A DNA stretch of 64,000 bases from Alicycliphilus denitrificans_A (lineage in GTDB: Bacteria > Pseudomonadota > Gammaproteobacteria > Burkholderiales > Burkholderiaceae_C). Within the stretch, counting starts at the first letter, position 1. Each line of letters begins with the position of its first letter. Made by a program: the position numbers and the translations under genes. The DNA lies in NCBI RefSeq assembly GCF_044792555.1, contig NZ_CP126238.1:558001-622000 (forward strand). The letters are read 5' to 3'. Positions 25,465 to 34,298 of the stretch are shown in pieces. A model generated the notes under the pieces. The model did not search any database. It was given only the letters and a program-made list of their open reading frames with translations, and was not told the origin of the DNA.

Positions 25465-27537
25465 TCATGCAGGCGCCAGCGCCTGCAGCCACGCGCGCGT
25501 GCGCTGTGCGTCCATGGGTGGTGCGATGCCATAGCCTTGCGCCAGTTCGCAGCCCAGGCGCCGCAGCAGCGCCAGCTGCTCCGGCGTTTCCACGCCCTCG
25601 GCCACGGACTGCAGCTGCAGGCTGCGCGCCAGCTCGATGATGGCCGTGACGATGGCCACATCGTCCGCGTCGCCGGGGGTGTCGATGACAAAGGACCGGT
25701 CCACCTTGATCTTGTCCAGCGGATAGCGCTTGAGGTAGGCCAGGGACGAATAGCCCGTGCCAAAGTCGTCCACCGTCACGGCCACGCCCAGGGCCTGCAG
25801 TTCCTGCAGCGTGGTGTGCGTGTGCTCGGCCTGCTGCATCAGCGTGGTCTCGGTGATCTCGATCTCCAGGTACTCGGGCGGCAGGCCGGTTTCCGTGAGG
25901 ACCTGCGCGATCTCGCGCACCACGTCGCGCTGGCGGAACTCGATGGCCGACAGGTTCACGGCCACGGGCACGCGGGGCAGGCCCTCGTCGTGCCAGGCCT
26001 TGAGCTGGCGGCAGGCTTCGCGCAGCACCCAGCGGCTGATGGGGGTGATCAGGCCGCGCGACTCGGCCAGGGGAATGAATTCATCGGGTCCGATGAGGCC
26101 GCGCAGCGGGTGCTGCCAGCGCACCAGGGCCTCAAAGCCGGCCAGGCGGCCGCTGGCCGCATGCACCTGGGGCTGGTAGTGCAGCCGCAGGGCCTGTTGC
26201 GCCATGGCCTCGCGCAGCAGGTGCTCCTGCTGCAGGGTTTCGGCCGGCTGCCCCGCCATGTCGCCCGTATAGAACAGGCGCGTGCCGCGGCCGCTCTCCT
26301 TGGCCTGGCGCATGGCGGCGGCGGCGCGGCGCAGCAGATCGTCCGGGTCATAGCCGTCGCCGGGCAGGATGCTGATGCCCACGGAGAGCGACAGCGACAG
26401 CGGCGTGTCGCCAATGACATAGGCGGCGCTCATGCGCCGCGCCAGCGCATCGGCCACCTCGCCAGCTGCGCCGCGATGGGGCAGATCGGGCAGCAGCACC
26501 ACGAACTGGTCGCCGCCCACGCGCGCGACGAAATCGGTGGCGCTCACGCCGTCCTGCAGGCGCCGGGCCATTTCGCACAGCAGCTGGTCGCCGGCCTCGT
26601 GGCCCAGCGATTCGTTCACGGTCTTGAAGTGATCCAGGTCGATGAACAGCAGGGCCATGCGCGCATGGCGCTGCCGTGCCGACGCAGCCCAGCGTGCCAG
26701 CTGCTGCATCAGGTGGCGCCGGTTGGGCAGCTGGGTCAGCGTGTCATGCAGGGCCAGAAAGCGCGCGCGTTCCTGGGCCTGGCGGCGTGCCGTGATGTCG
26801 CGCACCACAACCACGCGGTGCTCGCCCTGCGGCTGCGTCATGGTCTTGCCCACGGCCTCGATGGGGATGAGGCGCCCGCTTTTGTGGCGCATGGTCAGCT
26901 CGTAGGGATATTCGCGTGCGCGGCGCGTGTACTCCTCGGCCAGCGCGCGGTATTCGGACGGTATGAAGTCGAAGATGGAGCGCCCCACGACCTCGGCCAG
27001 GGTGTAGCCGGTCAAGCGCAGCATGGGTTCGTTGGCGTCGAGGATGAGGCCGTCCTGGTGGAAAACCAGGCCCTCCTCGGTGGCCTCGGCAAACTTGCGC
27101 ATGCGCTCCTCGCTCTGGCGCGCGGCATGCTGGGCCTGCCAGTGGTGGCTCACGTCGTTGATGAGCATGATCAGGCCCACCGTGGCCGGCTGGCCGCCCG
27201 GCATGGCATGGTGGGGCTGCAGGGTGAATTCCAGCACGCGCTCAGGGTCCAGGCGCTGGCAGGTGTGCTGCACGGCCTCGCCCTTGAGGGCGCGCTGCAC
27301 CAGGGGTTGGATCTGCCGCCAGGTCTGTGCATCCAGGGCGTCGCTGGCCTGGGTGCCGGGAAGGCTGTCCACGGTGCGGCCGACGAAGTCGGCAAAGCGC
27401 TGGTTGGCAAACGTGCAGCGCAGATGCTGGGCGTCGTAATAGGCCAGCATGAGCGGCACCGCGTCGGCCAGCAGGCGCAGCAGGGCATCGCCGGTGCATG
27501 AGTCCAGTCCGGATGGATCTGAGGAGGGCGATGGCAT
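25465..27537 (-). CDS. PAS-GGDEF-EAL cyclic-di-GMP protein
   Basis: The 690-residue protein carries two PAS domains (about residues 15-130 and 140-255), a GGDEF domain (about 260-425) and an EAL domain (about 435-685). The GGDEF active-site loop reads GGDQF rather than GGDEF, which probably weakens cyclase activity. The EAL domain keeps the EALVRW motif, DDFGTGYSSLAYLK and KVDRSFV, so hydrolysis of cyclic-di-GMP is the likely output. No membrane segment is seen. The start is taken at the ATG at 27537; an upstream extension would run through the divergent cation-efflux promoter. The second PAS domain probably senses a ligand or redox state. Confidence 0.9.
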   Translation of the reverse strand: MPSPSSDPSGLDSCTGDALLRLLADAVPLMLAYYDAQHLRCTFANQRFADFVGRTVDSLPGTQASDALDAQTWRQIQPLVQRALKGEAVQHTCQRLDPERVLEFTLQPHHAMPGGQPATVGLIMLINDVSHHWQAQHAARQSEERMRKFAEATEEGLVFHQDGLILDANEPMLRLTGYTLAEVVGRSIFDFIPSEYRALAEEYTRRAREYPYELTMRHKSGRLIPIEAVGKTMTQPQGEHRVVVVRDITARRQAQERARFLALHDTLTQLPNRRHLMQQLARWAASARQRHARMALLFIDLDHFKTVNESLGHEAGDQLLCEMARRLQDGVSATDFVARVGGDQFVVLLPDLPHRGAAGEVADALARRMSAAYVIGDTPLSLSLSVGISILPGDGYDPDDLLRRAAAAMRQAKESGRGTRLFYTGDMAGQPAETLQQEHLLREAMAQQALRLHYQPQVHAASGRLAGFEALVRWQHPLRGLIGPDEFIPLAESRGLITPISRWVLREACRQLKAWHDEGLPRVPVAVNLSAIEFRQRDVVREIAQVLTETGLPPEYLEIEITETTLMQQAEHTHTTLQELQALGVAVTVDDFGTGYSSLAYLKRYPLDKIKVDRSFVIDTPGDADDVAIVTAIIELARSLQLQSVAEGVETPEQLALLRRLGCELAQGYGIAPPMDAQRTRAWLQALAPA

Positions 27538-27637
27538 GTGCGGGTGGCGAAGGTGTGGCCGATTTATAGCCCATCGCCAGCGCTTTGACGATGCCGCAGG
27601 CACGGCACCATGCTGGCGTGACGGGATAATCGTTCCC

Positions 27638-28588
27638 ATGCTCCCTGCCGCCACCAGCCCCCTGCATGTCCCCGCCTGGATGACGCCCCACAACCTGCTG
27701 CGCGCCTCGGTGGGCGTGGCCCTGCTGACCATTGCCCTCAAGACCCTGGCCTGGTGGGTCACCGGCTCGGTCGGCCTGCTGTCGGACGCGCTCGAATCCT
27801 TCGTGAACCTGGCCGGCGCCATGTTCGCGCTGGCCATGGTCACGGTGGCGCAGCAGCCACCCGACGCCGAGCACCCCTATGGCCACCACAAGGCCGAATA
27901 CTTCTCCGCCGGCTTCGAGGGCATCCTCATCGTCGGCGCCAGCATCGCCATCCTGTGGGCGGCGGCGCTGCGTTTCCTGCATCCGCAGCCGGTGCAGCAG
28001 CTGGGCTGGGGCTTGGGGCTGTCCATCCTCAGCACCCTCTTCAACGGCGTGCTGGCCTGGGCCATGTTCCGCTCGGCGCGCGTCTACCGTTCGGTGGCGC
28101 TGGTAGGCGATGCGCGCCATCTGATCACCGACGTCTGGACCTCGGTGGGCGTGGTCGTGGGCCTGCTGGCCGCACGCGCCACCGGTTGGCTGTGGCTGGA
28201 CCCGCTGGTGGCCGTCGGCGTGGCGCTGAACATCCTGCGGGAGGGCGTGGAGCTGGTCTGGCGCTCCGCGCAGGGCCTGATGGACGAGGCGGTGGAGCAG
28301 GAGCTGCTGCTGCAGATCGAGGCCGCGCTGCAGCGCCACGCGCAGGCCGCCGGCGGCCGGGTGTACTTCGATAACCTGACCTCACGCCGCGCCGGCGCGC
28401 GCAATTTCCTCGATCTGCACATGCATGTGCCGGCGCACTGGACCCTGGGCCGCGCGGCCGCCGCACGCGCAGCCGTCGAGGCCGAGCTGATGGACATGGT
28501 GCCCGGCCTGTACGCCACCATCGAGTTGCTGCCCGAGGGCGCAGAAACCGTGTTTGAACAAGCCGAAGCGCAGGAGAAGACGACGTGA
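27638..28588 (+). CDS. Cation diffusion facilitator efflux transporter
   Basis: The 316-residue protein has the CDF layout of about six membrane helices and a C-terminal cytoplasmic domain. Motifs include GLLSDALESFVNLAG in helix II and GDARHLITDVWTSVGVVVG in helix V, with the Asp/His metal site. It exports divalent metals such as zinc, iron or manganese in exchange for protons. The start at 27638 is chosen for its position just before the first helix. The next gene, dtd, overlaps its stop by 4 nt. Confidence 0.9.
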   Translation: MLPAATSPLHVPAWMTPHNLLRASVGVALLTIALKTLAWWVTGSVGLLSDALESFVNLAGAMFALAMVTVAQQPPDAEHPYGHHKAEYFSAGFEGILIVGASIAILWAAALRFLHPQPVQQLGWGLGLSILSTLFNGVLAWAMFRSARVYRSVALVGDARHLITDVWTSVGVVVGLLAARATGWLWLDPLVAVGVALNILREGVELVWRSAQGLMDEAVEQELLLQIEAALQRHAQAAGGRVYFDNLTSRRAGARNFLDLHMHVPAHWTLGRAAAARAAVEAELMDMVPGLYATIELLPEGAETVFEQAEAQEKTT

Positions 28589-29028
28589 TCAGTGTGTTGC
28601 AGCGCGTGCGCCAGGCGCGCGTGGAGATCGCCGGCGAGGTCGTGGGCCGCATCGATGCAGGCCTGCTGGCCCTGGTCTGCGCCGAGCAGGGCGACGGCGA
28701 AGCGCAGGCCGACAGGCTGCTGGCCAAGATGCTCAAGCTGCGCATCTTCAGCGACGAAGCCGGCAAGATGAACCGCAGCCTGCAGGACGTGGGTGGCGGC
28801 CTGCTCATCGTGAGTCAGTTCACCCTGGCCGCCGACACGCGCGGCGGCAACCGCCCGGGCTTCAGCCAGGCGGCCGCGCCCGCCGAGGGCGAGCGCCTGT
28901 ACGACTACTTCGTGGCCCAGGCGCGCGCGGCGCACCCGGTGGTGGCCACGGGGCGCTTTGCAGCGGACATGCAGGTGCACCTGATCAACGACGGGCCGGT
29001 GACCATCCCGCTGCGCATCGGGCCCTGA
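28585..29028 (+). CDS. dtd: D-aminoacyl-tRNA deacylase
   Basis: The 147-residue protein matches DTD, which removes D-amino acids and glycine mischarged on tRNA. Diagnostic motifs are LLIVSQFTLAADTRGGNRPGF and the C-terminal LINDGPVTIPLRI. The start is a GTG at 28585 that overlaps the CDF stop codon, giving the expected MISVLQRVRQARVEI start. The overlap points to translational coupling with the efflux transporter gene. Confidence 0.95.
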   Translation: MISVLQRVRQARVEIAGEVVGRIDAGLLALVCAEQGDGEAQADRLLAKMLKLRIFSDEAGKMNRSLQDVGGGLLIVSQFTLAADTRGGNRPGFSQAAAPAEGERLYDYFVAQARAAHPVVATGRFAADMQVHLINDGPVTIPLRIGP

Positions 29029-29085
29029 TTCCCGGATGTGCATGTCGGTTCTATGATGATGAACCGTTCCCAGTGAGGGCGCATC

Positions 29086-29535
29086 ATGTACGAAAAGATC
29101 CTGGTTCCCGTGGACGGCAGCCCCACCTCGCTGCAGGGGCTGCGCGAAGCCATCCAGATCTCGAAGCTCAGCGGCGGCCGCATGAAGCTGCTGCATGTGG
29201 TGGACGACCTGTCGTTCATGACCAGCCTGGAGGCCGGCGTGATGGTGACCGCCGACATCCTGCAGCTGATGCGCGAGGCCGGCGAAAAGCTGCTCGGCGA
29301 AGCCCTGGCCGAGGTGCGTGCCGCCGGCCTGGACGCGGACACGCAGCTGATCGAGAGCTGGAGCGGCCGGGTGAGCGATGTGGTCGTCGCCCAGGCCCGG
29401 GACTGGGGCGCTCGGCTCATCGTGCTGGGCACGCATGGTCGCCGCGGCGTGGGCCGCATGCTGCTGGGCAGCGATGCCGAGCAGATAGCGCGGCTTGCAC
29501 CGGTGCCGGTGCTGCTCGTGCGCGGCCAGCCCTGA
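29086..29535 (+). CDS. Universal stress protein UspA family
   Basis: The 149-residue protein is a single UspA domain. It begins MYEKILVPVDGSPTSLQGLR and ends with the ATP-binding motif GTHGRRGVGRMLLGSDAEQI before VPVLLVRG. Such proteins bind ATP and accumulate under stress or starvation. GTGAGGG precedes the ATG. A very long hairpin element (29540-29702) follows its stop. Confidence 0.93.
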   Translation: MYEKILVPVDGSPTSLQGLREAIQISKLSGGRMKLLHVVDDLSFMTSLEAGVMVTADILQLMREAGEKLLGEALAEVRAAGLDADTQLIESWSGRVSDVVVAQARDWGARLIVLGTHGRRGVGRMLLGSDAEQIARLAPVPVLLVRGQP

Positions 29536-29539
29536 CCTG

Positions 29540-29702
29540 AGAGGCTGAGAGTCTTTCCCCTATGTCCGCCTTGCGCGCCAAAACACCCCCGCTCATCGTT
29601 GCAAATACTCGCCATAGCCCGAGCTATGGCTGCGTTTTGCGCCTCGATCGGGTGCGTTTTGACGCGCCTTTCGGGCACGAGGGAAAAACTCTCAGCCTCT
29701 GA
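29540..29702. repeat. 163-bp near-perfect hairpin element A
   Basis: The outer arms AGAGGCTGAGAGTCTTTCCC and its complement at 29681-29700 match in 19 of 20 positions. The pairing continues inward with interruptions to a central GCCATAGC/GCTATGGC. The core from about 29597 to 29645 is shared with element B at 58232-58397. It lies between convergent genes and could act as a bidirectional terminator or be a small mobile repeat. Confidence 0.85.
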
Positions 29703-29711
29703 CGCGCCGGG

Positions 29712-30458
29712 CTACTGCTTCCAGAAGAACAGCCCCGCCATCACCAGCCCCGTGGCCACGATGCCCCAGCGCAGCATCGGCGCGGGCAGCCGGCGCGCCA
29801 GGCGCGCGCCGCCGTAGCCGCCCAGCGTGGCGGCCACCATCATCACCAGGGCCTGCTGCCACAGCACGATGCCGCCCGCGGCATAAATGGCCACGGAAAT
29901 GGCCGTGAGCAGGGCCGAGACCAGGTTCTTCATGCCGTTCATGGCGTTCAGCTGCGTCTGTCCCAGCAGGCCGAACAGCGCCAGCAGCAGGATGCCCAGC
30001 CCGCCGTTGAAGTAGCCGCCGTAGCCGGCGACGGCCAGCATGCCCAGGCCGGCCTTCCAGGGCGAGGCGCTGTGGTGGCCTGAGCCGGCCCATTGCCGCA
30101 GCTGCGGCCCGAAGGCGAACAGGGCGGTGGCCGCCAGCAGCAGCCAGGGCACGACCTTGCGGAAGATGGCGTCGGGCGTGACCAGCAGCAGCGCCGCGCC
30201 GGCCGCGCCGCCGATGAGCGAGAGCACGACCACGGCGCGCATCGACAGACCCGGCGGCGGCTGCATGTCCTCACGAAAGCCCCAGGCGCCCGCCATGTAG
30301 CCGGGCAGCAGGGCCACGGTGCCGGTGGCGTTGGCCACCACGGGCGGCACGCCGGTGAAGACCAGGGCCGGCAGGGTGAGGAAGCTGCCGCCACCGGCGA
30401 CGGCATTCAGGGCGCCGGCGACGAAGGCGGCGGCGAGGAGCAGGGGGGTGTCGAACAT
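29712..30458 (-). CDS. TauE/SafE family sulfite/anion exporter
   Basis: The 248-residue membrane protein is of the TSUP family, with about eight hydrophobic helices in two halves. The typical start AAAFVAGALNAVAGGGSFLT and the repeat-like AVAGYGGYFNGGLGILLLAL identify it. These carriers export sulfite, sulfoacetate or other organosulfur anions. It converges on uspA across the long hairpin. Confidence 0.9.
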   Translation of the reverse strand: MFDTPLLLAAAFVAGALNAVAGGGSFLTLPALVFTGVPPVVANATGTVALLPGYMAGAWGFREDMQPPPGLSMRAVVVLSLIGGAAGAALLLVTPDAIFRKVVPWLLLAATALFAFGPQLRQWAGSGHHSASPWKAGLGMLAVAGYGGYFNGGLGILLLALFGLLGQTQLNAMNGMKNLVSALLTAISVAIYAAGGIVLWQQALVMMVAATLGGYGGARLARRLPAPMLRWGIVATGLVMAGLFFWKQ

Positions 30459-30540
30459 GGCGGCCGATCTTAGGCAGTGCGCACTGCTCGATTGGATGCG
30501 TGCGGGGTTAGGGAGAATCTACAAAAACGATTCGCTCGGC

Positions 30541-30653
30541 CGTCATTCCCGTGCAGGAACGTCACCCCGGACTCTGATCCGGGGCGGGAATCCAAAAGCC
30601 GTGAGGTGTTGACGAGTCGAGGCCCTGGATCCCTGCGTGCGCAGGGATGACGG
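30541..30653. repeat. REP-like paired hairpins
   Basis: Two REP-like units face each other. CCCCGGACTCTGATCCGGGG (about 30564-30583) and ATCCCTGCGTGCGCAGGGAT (about 30629-30648) each form hairpins. CGTCATTCCCG and CGGGAATCCA make an outer pair. No gene lies in this roughly 210-nt gap between tauE and ybeY. Confidence 0.7.
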
Positions 30654-30673
30654 GTGTTTTGCAGCGGTAGCTG

Positions 30674-31126
30674 TTATGCGGCATACGGGTCGGCAAACCC
30701 CAACTCCTGCAGGATCGCCGTCTCGTAGGCCTCCATCTCCTGCGCATCCTCGTCGCTGGTCTCGTGGTCCCAGCCCTGGGCGTGCAGCGTGCCGTGCACC
30801 AGCAGGTGGGCGTAATGCTCCTGCAGCGTCTTGCCCTGCTCGCGCGCCTCGCGCTCGACCACGGGGGCGCACAGCACCAGGTCGGCCAGCACCGTGGGTT
30901 CCTGCTGGTAGTCGAAGGTCAGCACGTTGGTGGCGTAGTCCTTGCGGCGGAACTCGCGGTTCAGGCGCTGGCCCTCCTCGGCGCCCACGATGCGCACGGT
31001 GATCTCGGCATCGACGGCCAGCGCATGGCGTATCCAGCGCACGACCTTGTGCCGCGGCAGGCTTGCGCGGTGCGCGGCGGCCTCGCGCGCGAATTGCAGG
31101 GAAAGGGTCAGGTGGTTCAATGCCAT
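30674..31126 (-). CDS. ybeY: Endoribonuclease YbeY
   Basis: The 150-residue protein has the YbeY metal-binding motif HLLVHGTLHAQGWDH and the VLTFDY segment. YbeY acts in 16S rRNA 3'-end maturation and ribosome quality control. It lies 51 nt downstream of phoH, the usual partner. The ATG at 31126 falls within the edge of a dispersed repeat (31120-31172), so the repeat provides the region around the ribosome binding site. Confidence 0.95.
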   Translation of the reverse strand: MALNHLTLSLQFAREAAAHRASLPRHKVVRWIRHALAVDAEITVRIVGAEEGQRLNREFRRKDYATNVLTFDYQQEPTVLADLVLCAPVVEREAREQGKTLQEHYAHLLVHGTLHAQGWDHETSDEDAQEMEAYETAILQELGFADPYAA

Positions 31127-31172
31127 TTTGGCTTCAGACGCCCGTAAATAAAGTGTTTACAGCTATTAAATA
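31120..31172. repeat. Dispersed palindromic repeat, copy 4 (ybeY leader)
   Basis: The copy spans the start codon of ybeY and the intergenic gap to phoH. Family landmarks GGC, CGC, the central run and GCTATTAAAT are present with several mismatches. Confidence 0.55.
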
Positions 31173-31177
31173 AGGAG

Positions 31178-32131
31178 TCATTCGGCCGCGCCGCGGCGGC
31201 TGCTGCCTTTAGCGTCATAGGCGTCCACGATGCGCGCGACCAGCGGGTGGCGCACCACGTCGGCGCTGGTGAAGCGCGTCACGGCGATGCCCTGCACGCG
31301 CTTCAAGACGCGTTCGGCGTCGATCAGGCCGCTCAAGGACCCCTTTGGTAAATCGATCTGGCTCACGTCGCCCGTGACCACGGCGCGCGCGCCGAAGCCT
31401 ATGCGCGTGAGGAACATCTTCATCTGCTCGGGCGTGGTGTTCTGCGCCTCGTCCAGGATCACGAAGGCGTTGTTCAGCGTGCGCCCGCGCATGAAGGCCA
31501 GCGGCGCGATCTCCAGCACATTGCGCTCGAAGGACTTCTGCACCCGGTCGAAGCCCATCAGCTCGTACAGGGCGTCGTACAGCGGGCGCAGGTAGGGGTC
31601 CACCTTCTGCGTCAGGTCGCCGGGCAGGAAGCCCAGGCGCTCGCCGGCCTCCACGGCCGGGCGCGTGAGCACGATGCGCTGCACGGCGTTCCTCTCCAGC
31701 GCGTCGACCGCGCAGGCCACGGCCAGATAGGTCTTGCCCGTGCCCGCGGGGCCTATGCCGAAGGTGATGTCGTGCGTGGCGATGTTGTGCAGGTACACGC
31801 TTTGCGTGGGCGTGCGTGCGCGCAGGTCGGCGCGGCGCGTGCTCAGCGGGGCCGGGGCGCTGTCGTCGTCGATCATGCTGGCGTCGCCCGCCAGCATGAG
31901 CTGCAGGTGGTCTTCCTTGATGGGGTGGTCCGCCATCTCGTAAAGCGCCTGCAGCAGCTCCATGGCCTGGGTGGCGCGGGCCTTGGGGCCGTCCACCTTG
32001 AACTGCTCGTGGCGGTGGGCGATCTTGACCTGCAGCGCCGTCTCCAGGGTGCGCAGGTGCACGTCGGCTGGGCCGCACAAATGGGACAGGCGCAGGTTGT
32101 TATGGGGTGTAAAAGTGTGGCGCAGTATCAC
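31178..32131 (-). CDS. ybeZ: PhoH-like ATPase (YbeZ)
   Basis: The 317-residue protein has the PhoH Walker A GIGPAGTGKTYLAVACA, the RPAVEAGERLGFLPGDL region and the FVILDEAQNTTPEQMKM Walker B. It is a likely RNA-associated ATPase that works with YbeY. The GTG at 32131 gives the family's usual start (ILRHTFTPHNNLRLSHLCG). A TTG at 32170 would add an unlikely extension. It is divergent from ruvA. Confidence 0.92.
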   Translation of the reverse strand: MILRHTFTPHNNLRLSHLCGPADVHLRTLETALQVKIAHRHEQFKVDGPKARATQAMELLQALYEMADHPIKEDHLQLMLAGDASMIDDDSAPAPLSTRRADLRARTPTQSVYLHNIATHDITFGIGPAGTGKTYLAVACAVDALERNAVQRIVLTRPAVEAGERLGFLPGDLTQKVDPYLRPLYDALYELMGFDRVQKSFERNVLEIAPLAFMRGRTLNNAFVILDEAQNTTPEQMKMFLTRIGFGARAVVTGDVSQIDLPKGSLSGLIDAERVLKRVQGIAVTRFTSADVVRHPLVARIVDAYDAKGSSRRGAAE

Positions 32132-32179
32132 GCTGATAATTCCGCTTGAGAGCCGCTTTGGATGCGGCAAAGGATGAGC

Positions 32180-32752
32180 ATGATAGGCAAGTTGACCGGC
32201 CTGCTATTGGAAAAGAACCCACCCGAGGTGCTGCTGGACTGCCACGGCGTGGGCTACGAGGTGCTGGTGCCCATGAGCACCTTCTACAACCTGCCCGCCG
32301 TGGGCGAGAAGCTGAGCCTGCTCACGCAGTTCATTGTGCGCGAGGACGCGCAGCTGCTCTACGGCTTTGCCACCGTGCCCGAGCGCCAGGCGTTTCGCGA
32401 GCTCATCAAGATCAGCGGCGTCGGGCCGCGCACGGCGCTGGCCGTGCTCTCGGGCATGGGCGCGGCGGACCTGGCGCAGGCCGTATCGCTGCAGGAGGCG
32501 GGCCGCCTGATCAAGGTGCCGGGCATAGGCAAGAAGACCGCCGAACGCCTGCTGCTGGAGCTCAAGGGCAGGCTGGGCGCGGACATCGGCGCCAAGTCAC
32601 AAGTGGTTAACGATGCGCAGGCCGACATCCTGCAGGCGCTGCTGGCGCTGGGCTATAACGACAAGGAGGCCGCCGCGGCGCTGAAGGCCCTGCCGGCCGA
32701 TGTGGGCGTGAGCGAGGGCATCAAGCAGGCGCTGAAGTCGCTGGCCAAGTAG
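32180..32752 (+). CDS. ruvA: Holliday junction DNA helicase subunit RuvA
   Basis: The 190-residue protein starts MIGKLTGLLLEKNPP, has the helix-hairpin-helix pair (ISGVGPRTALAVLSGM and VPGIGKKTAERLLLEL) and the C-terminal RuvB-binding domain after about residue 140. It binds four-way junctions and loads RuvB. AAAGGA lies 6-11 nt upstream of the ATG at 32180, which supports this start over an earlier one. Unlike the usual ruvAB operon, ruvB is 7 kb away. Confidence 0.95.
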   Translation: MIGKLTGLLLEKNPPEVLLDCHGVGYEVLVPMSTFYNLPAVGEKLSLLTQFIVREDAQLLYGFATVPERQAFRELIKISGVGPRTALAVLSGMGAADLAQAVSLQEAGRLIKVPGIGKKTAERLLLELKGRLGADIGAKSQVVNDAQADILQALLALGYNDKEAAAALKALPADVGVSEGIKQALKSLAK

Positions 32753-32783
32753 TGCCAGGATGAGTGCCCTGAAGGGATGAGAA

Positions 32784-34283
32784 ATGGGTATTGCCAAAAT
32801 CATCATGCCGGCCCTGCCGCTGGTTCTGGCCCTGGCCGCCTGCGGCGGCGGCGGTGACGGTGGCCGCGACAGCGACAGCGGCAGCGGCAGCGGCAGCGGC
32901 ACCCCTGCGGCGCCGGTGTGGAGCGAGCGCATAGAGCCTTTTGAGCCCCAGGCCGCGCCGGCCCTCAAGCGCACCGGGTCCTTGCCGGGGCCGGCAGGCG
33001 CCGTGGCCGGCCCCGCGGCCACGCGGGTGGTGGCCCTGGGCGCGTTGCCGCCCGGCCTGGCCCAGGCGGCAGACCGGCCCATGGCTCCCGGCGCGGCCGG
33101 CGTGCCGCGCCGGATAGGCAGCGCGCGGGCGGTGGCCGATACGGCCAGCGTGGCCGCCACCGCCGCGCTGCTGCAATGGCAGGCCACGGCGCGCGGCACG
33201 CAGGTGGCGGCACTGCGCTTTGCCTCCCGGGGCGCGCGTGGCGTGCGCCTGGGGGTGCTGGTGCGGGCCCTGCCCCCGGGTGCCGTGCTGCGCTTTTATG
33301 GCGCCGCGCCCGACGCGGCGGTGGAGGTCGGCGCGCAGGACCTGCAGGCCATGGCCGAGCGCAATGCCGGCGCCGGTGCCGGCGACGAGGTGGCGCGCAC
33401 CTACTGGAGTCCCGATTTCGGGGCCGAACAGACCACGCTGGAGGTGGAAATACCCGCCAGCGCCGCGCCCTCCGCCGTGCGGCTGGCCGTGCCGCGGCTG
33501 TCGCATTTCACCCTCTCGGTGGCCGAGGCCGACGGCGCCTTTGCCACCAAGGCCGCGGCGGCCGAAAGCTGCCTGGTGGACGTGAGCTGCCAGCCCGAAT
33601 ACCTGGAGCAAAGCCGCTCCGTGGCGCGCATGAGCTTTGTGGCCGAGGATGGCGCCACCTTTTTCTGCACGGGCACGCTGCTCAACGACATGGCATCGAG
33701 CGGTACGCCGTATTTTTTAAGCGCCCAGCACTGCATCTCCAGCCAGGCCGAGGCCTCCACGCTGGTCACCGACTGGCTGTACCGCTCCGCCAGTTGCGGC
33801 AGCGCTGCCGAAAATCCGGCCAGCCGGCGGCTCACGGGCGGCGCGCGGCTGCTGTATGCCTCGGCCAGTACCGACACGGCCTTCATGCGGCTCAACGATG
33901 CCGCGCCCGCGGGCATCGTCTACGCGGGCTCGTACTACGGCGGCGTGCCCGTGGGCACGGATTTGGCCGGCCTGCACCACCCAGAGGGGGGCTGGCAAAA
34001 GTTGAGTCTGGGCAGGCTGCTGAACTACAGCAATTGCGGCGACACGAGTTGTGGCAACAGCAGCGATGAGTCAGGCAACTTTCTGGCGCTGAGCTGGCGG
34101 CAGGGCAGCACCGAAGGGGGCAGCAGCGGCTCGGGCATCTTCGTCGCCATTGGCGCGCGGCGCTATCTGGCGGGCCAGCTCCATGGCGGCACGGCGAGCT
34201 GCGCCAAACCCGATGGCGTGGACTACTACGGGCGCTTTGATCGCAGCTACCGCGCGGCGCTCAAGACTTGGCTCAATCCGTGA
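32784..34283 (+). CDS. Secreted trypsin-like serine protease (lipoprotein)
   Basis: The 499-residue protein has a lipoprotein signal (lipobox LAAC) followed by a Gly/Ser/Asp linker encoded by hexanucleotide repeats. An N-terminal beta-rich region of about 200 residues precedes a chymotrypsin-fold domain. The triad is visible as SAQHC (His), DTAFMRL (Asp) and GSSGSGIF (Ser). Several cysteines (ESCLVDVSCQ, ASCGS, SNCGDTSCG) suggest disulfides, as in Achromobacter lysyl endopeptidase. It probably acts outside the cell or at the envelope. It sits between ruvA and the Hsp70 operon, convergent with the latter. Confidence 0.87.
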   Translation: MGIAKIIMPALPLVLALAACGGGGDGGRDSDSGSGSGSGTPAAPVWSERIEPFEPQAAPALKRTGSLPGPAGAVAGPAATRVVALGALPPGLAQAADRPMAPGAAGVPRRIGSARAVADTASVAATAALLQWQATARGTQVAALRFASRGARGVRLGVLVRALPPGAVLRFYGAAPDAAVEVGAQDLQAMAERNAGAGAGDEVARTYWSPDFGAEQTTLEVEIPASAAPSAVRLAVPRLSHFTLSVAEADGAFATKAAAAESCLVDVSCQPEYLEQSRSVARMSFVAEDGATFFCTGTLLNDMASSGTPYFLSAQHCISSQAEASTLVTDWLYRSASCGSAAENPASRRLTGGARLLYASASTDTAFMRLNDAAPAGIVYAGSYYGGVPVGTDLAGLHHPEGGWQKLSLGRLLNYSNCGDTSCGNSSDESGNFLALSWRQGSTEGGSSGSGIFVAIGARRYLAGQLHGGTASCAKPDGVDYYGRFDRSYRAALKTWLNP

Positions 34284-34298
34284 GAGCCGGCGCCGGCA

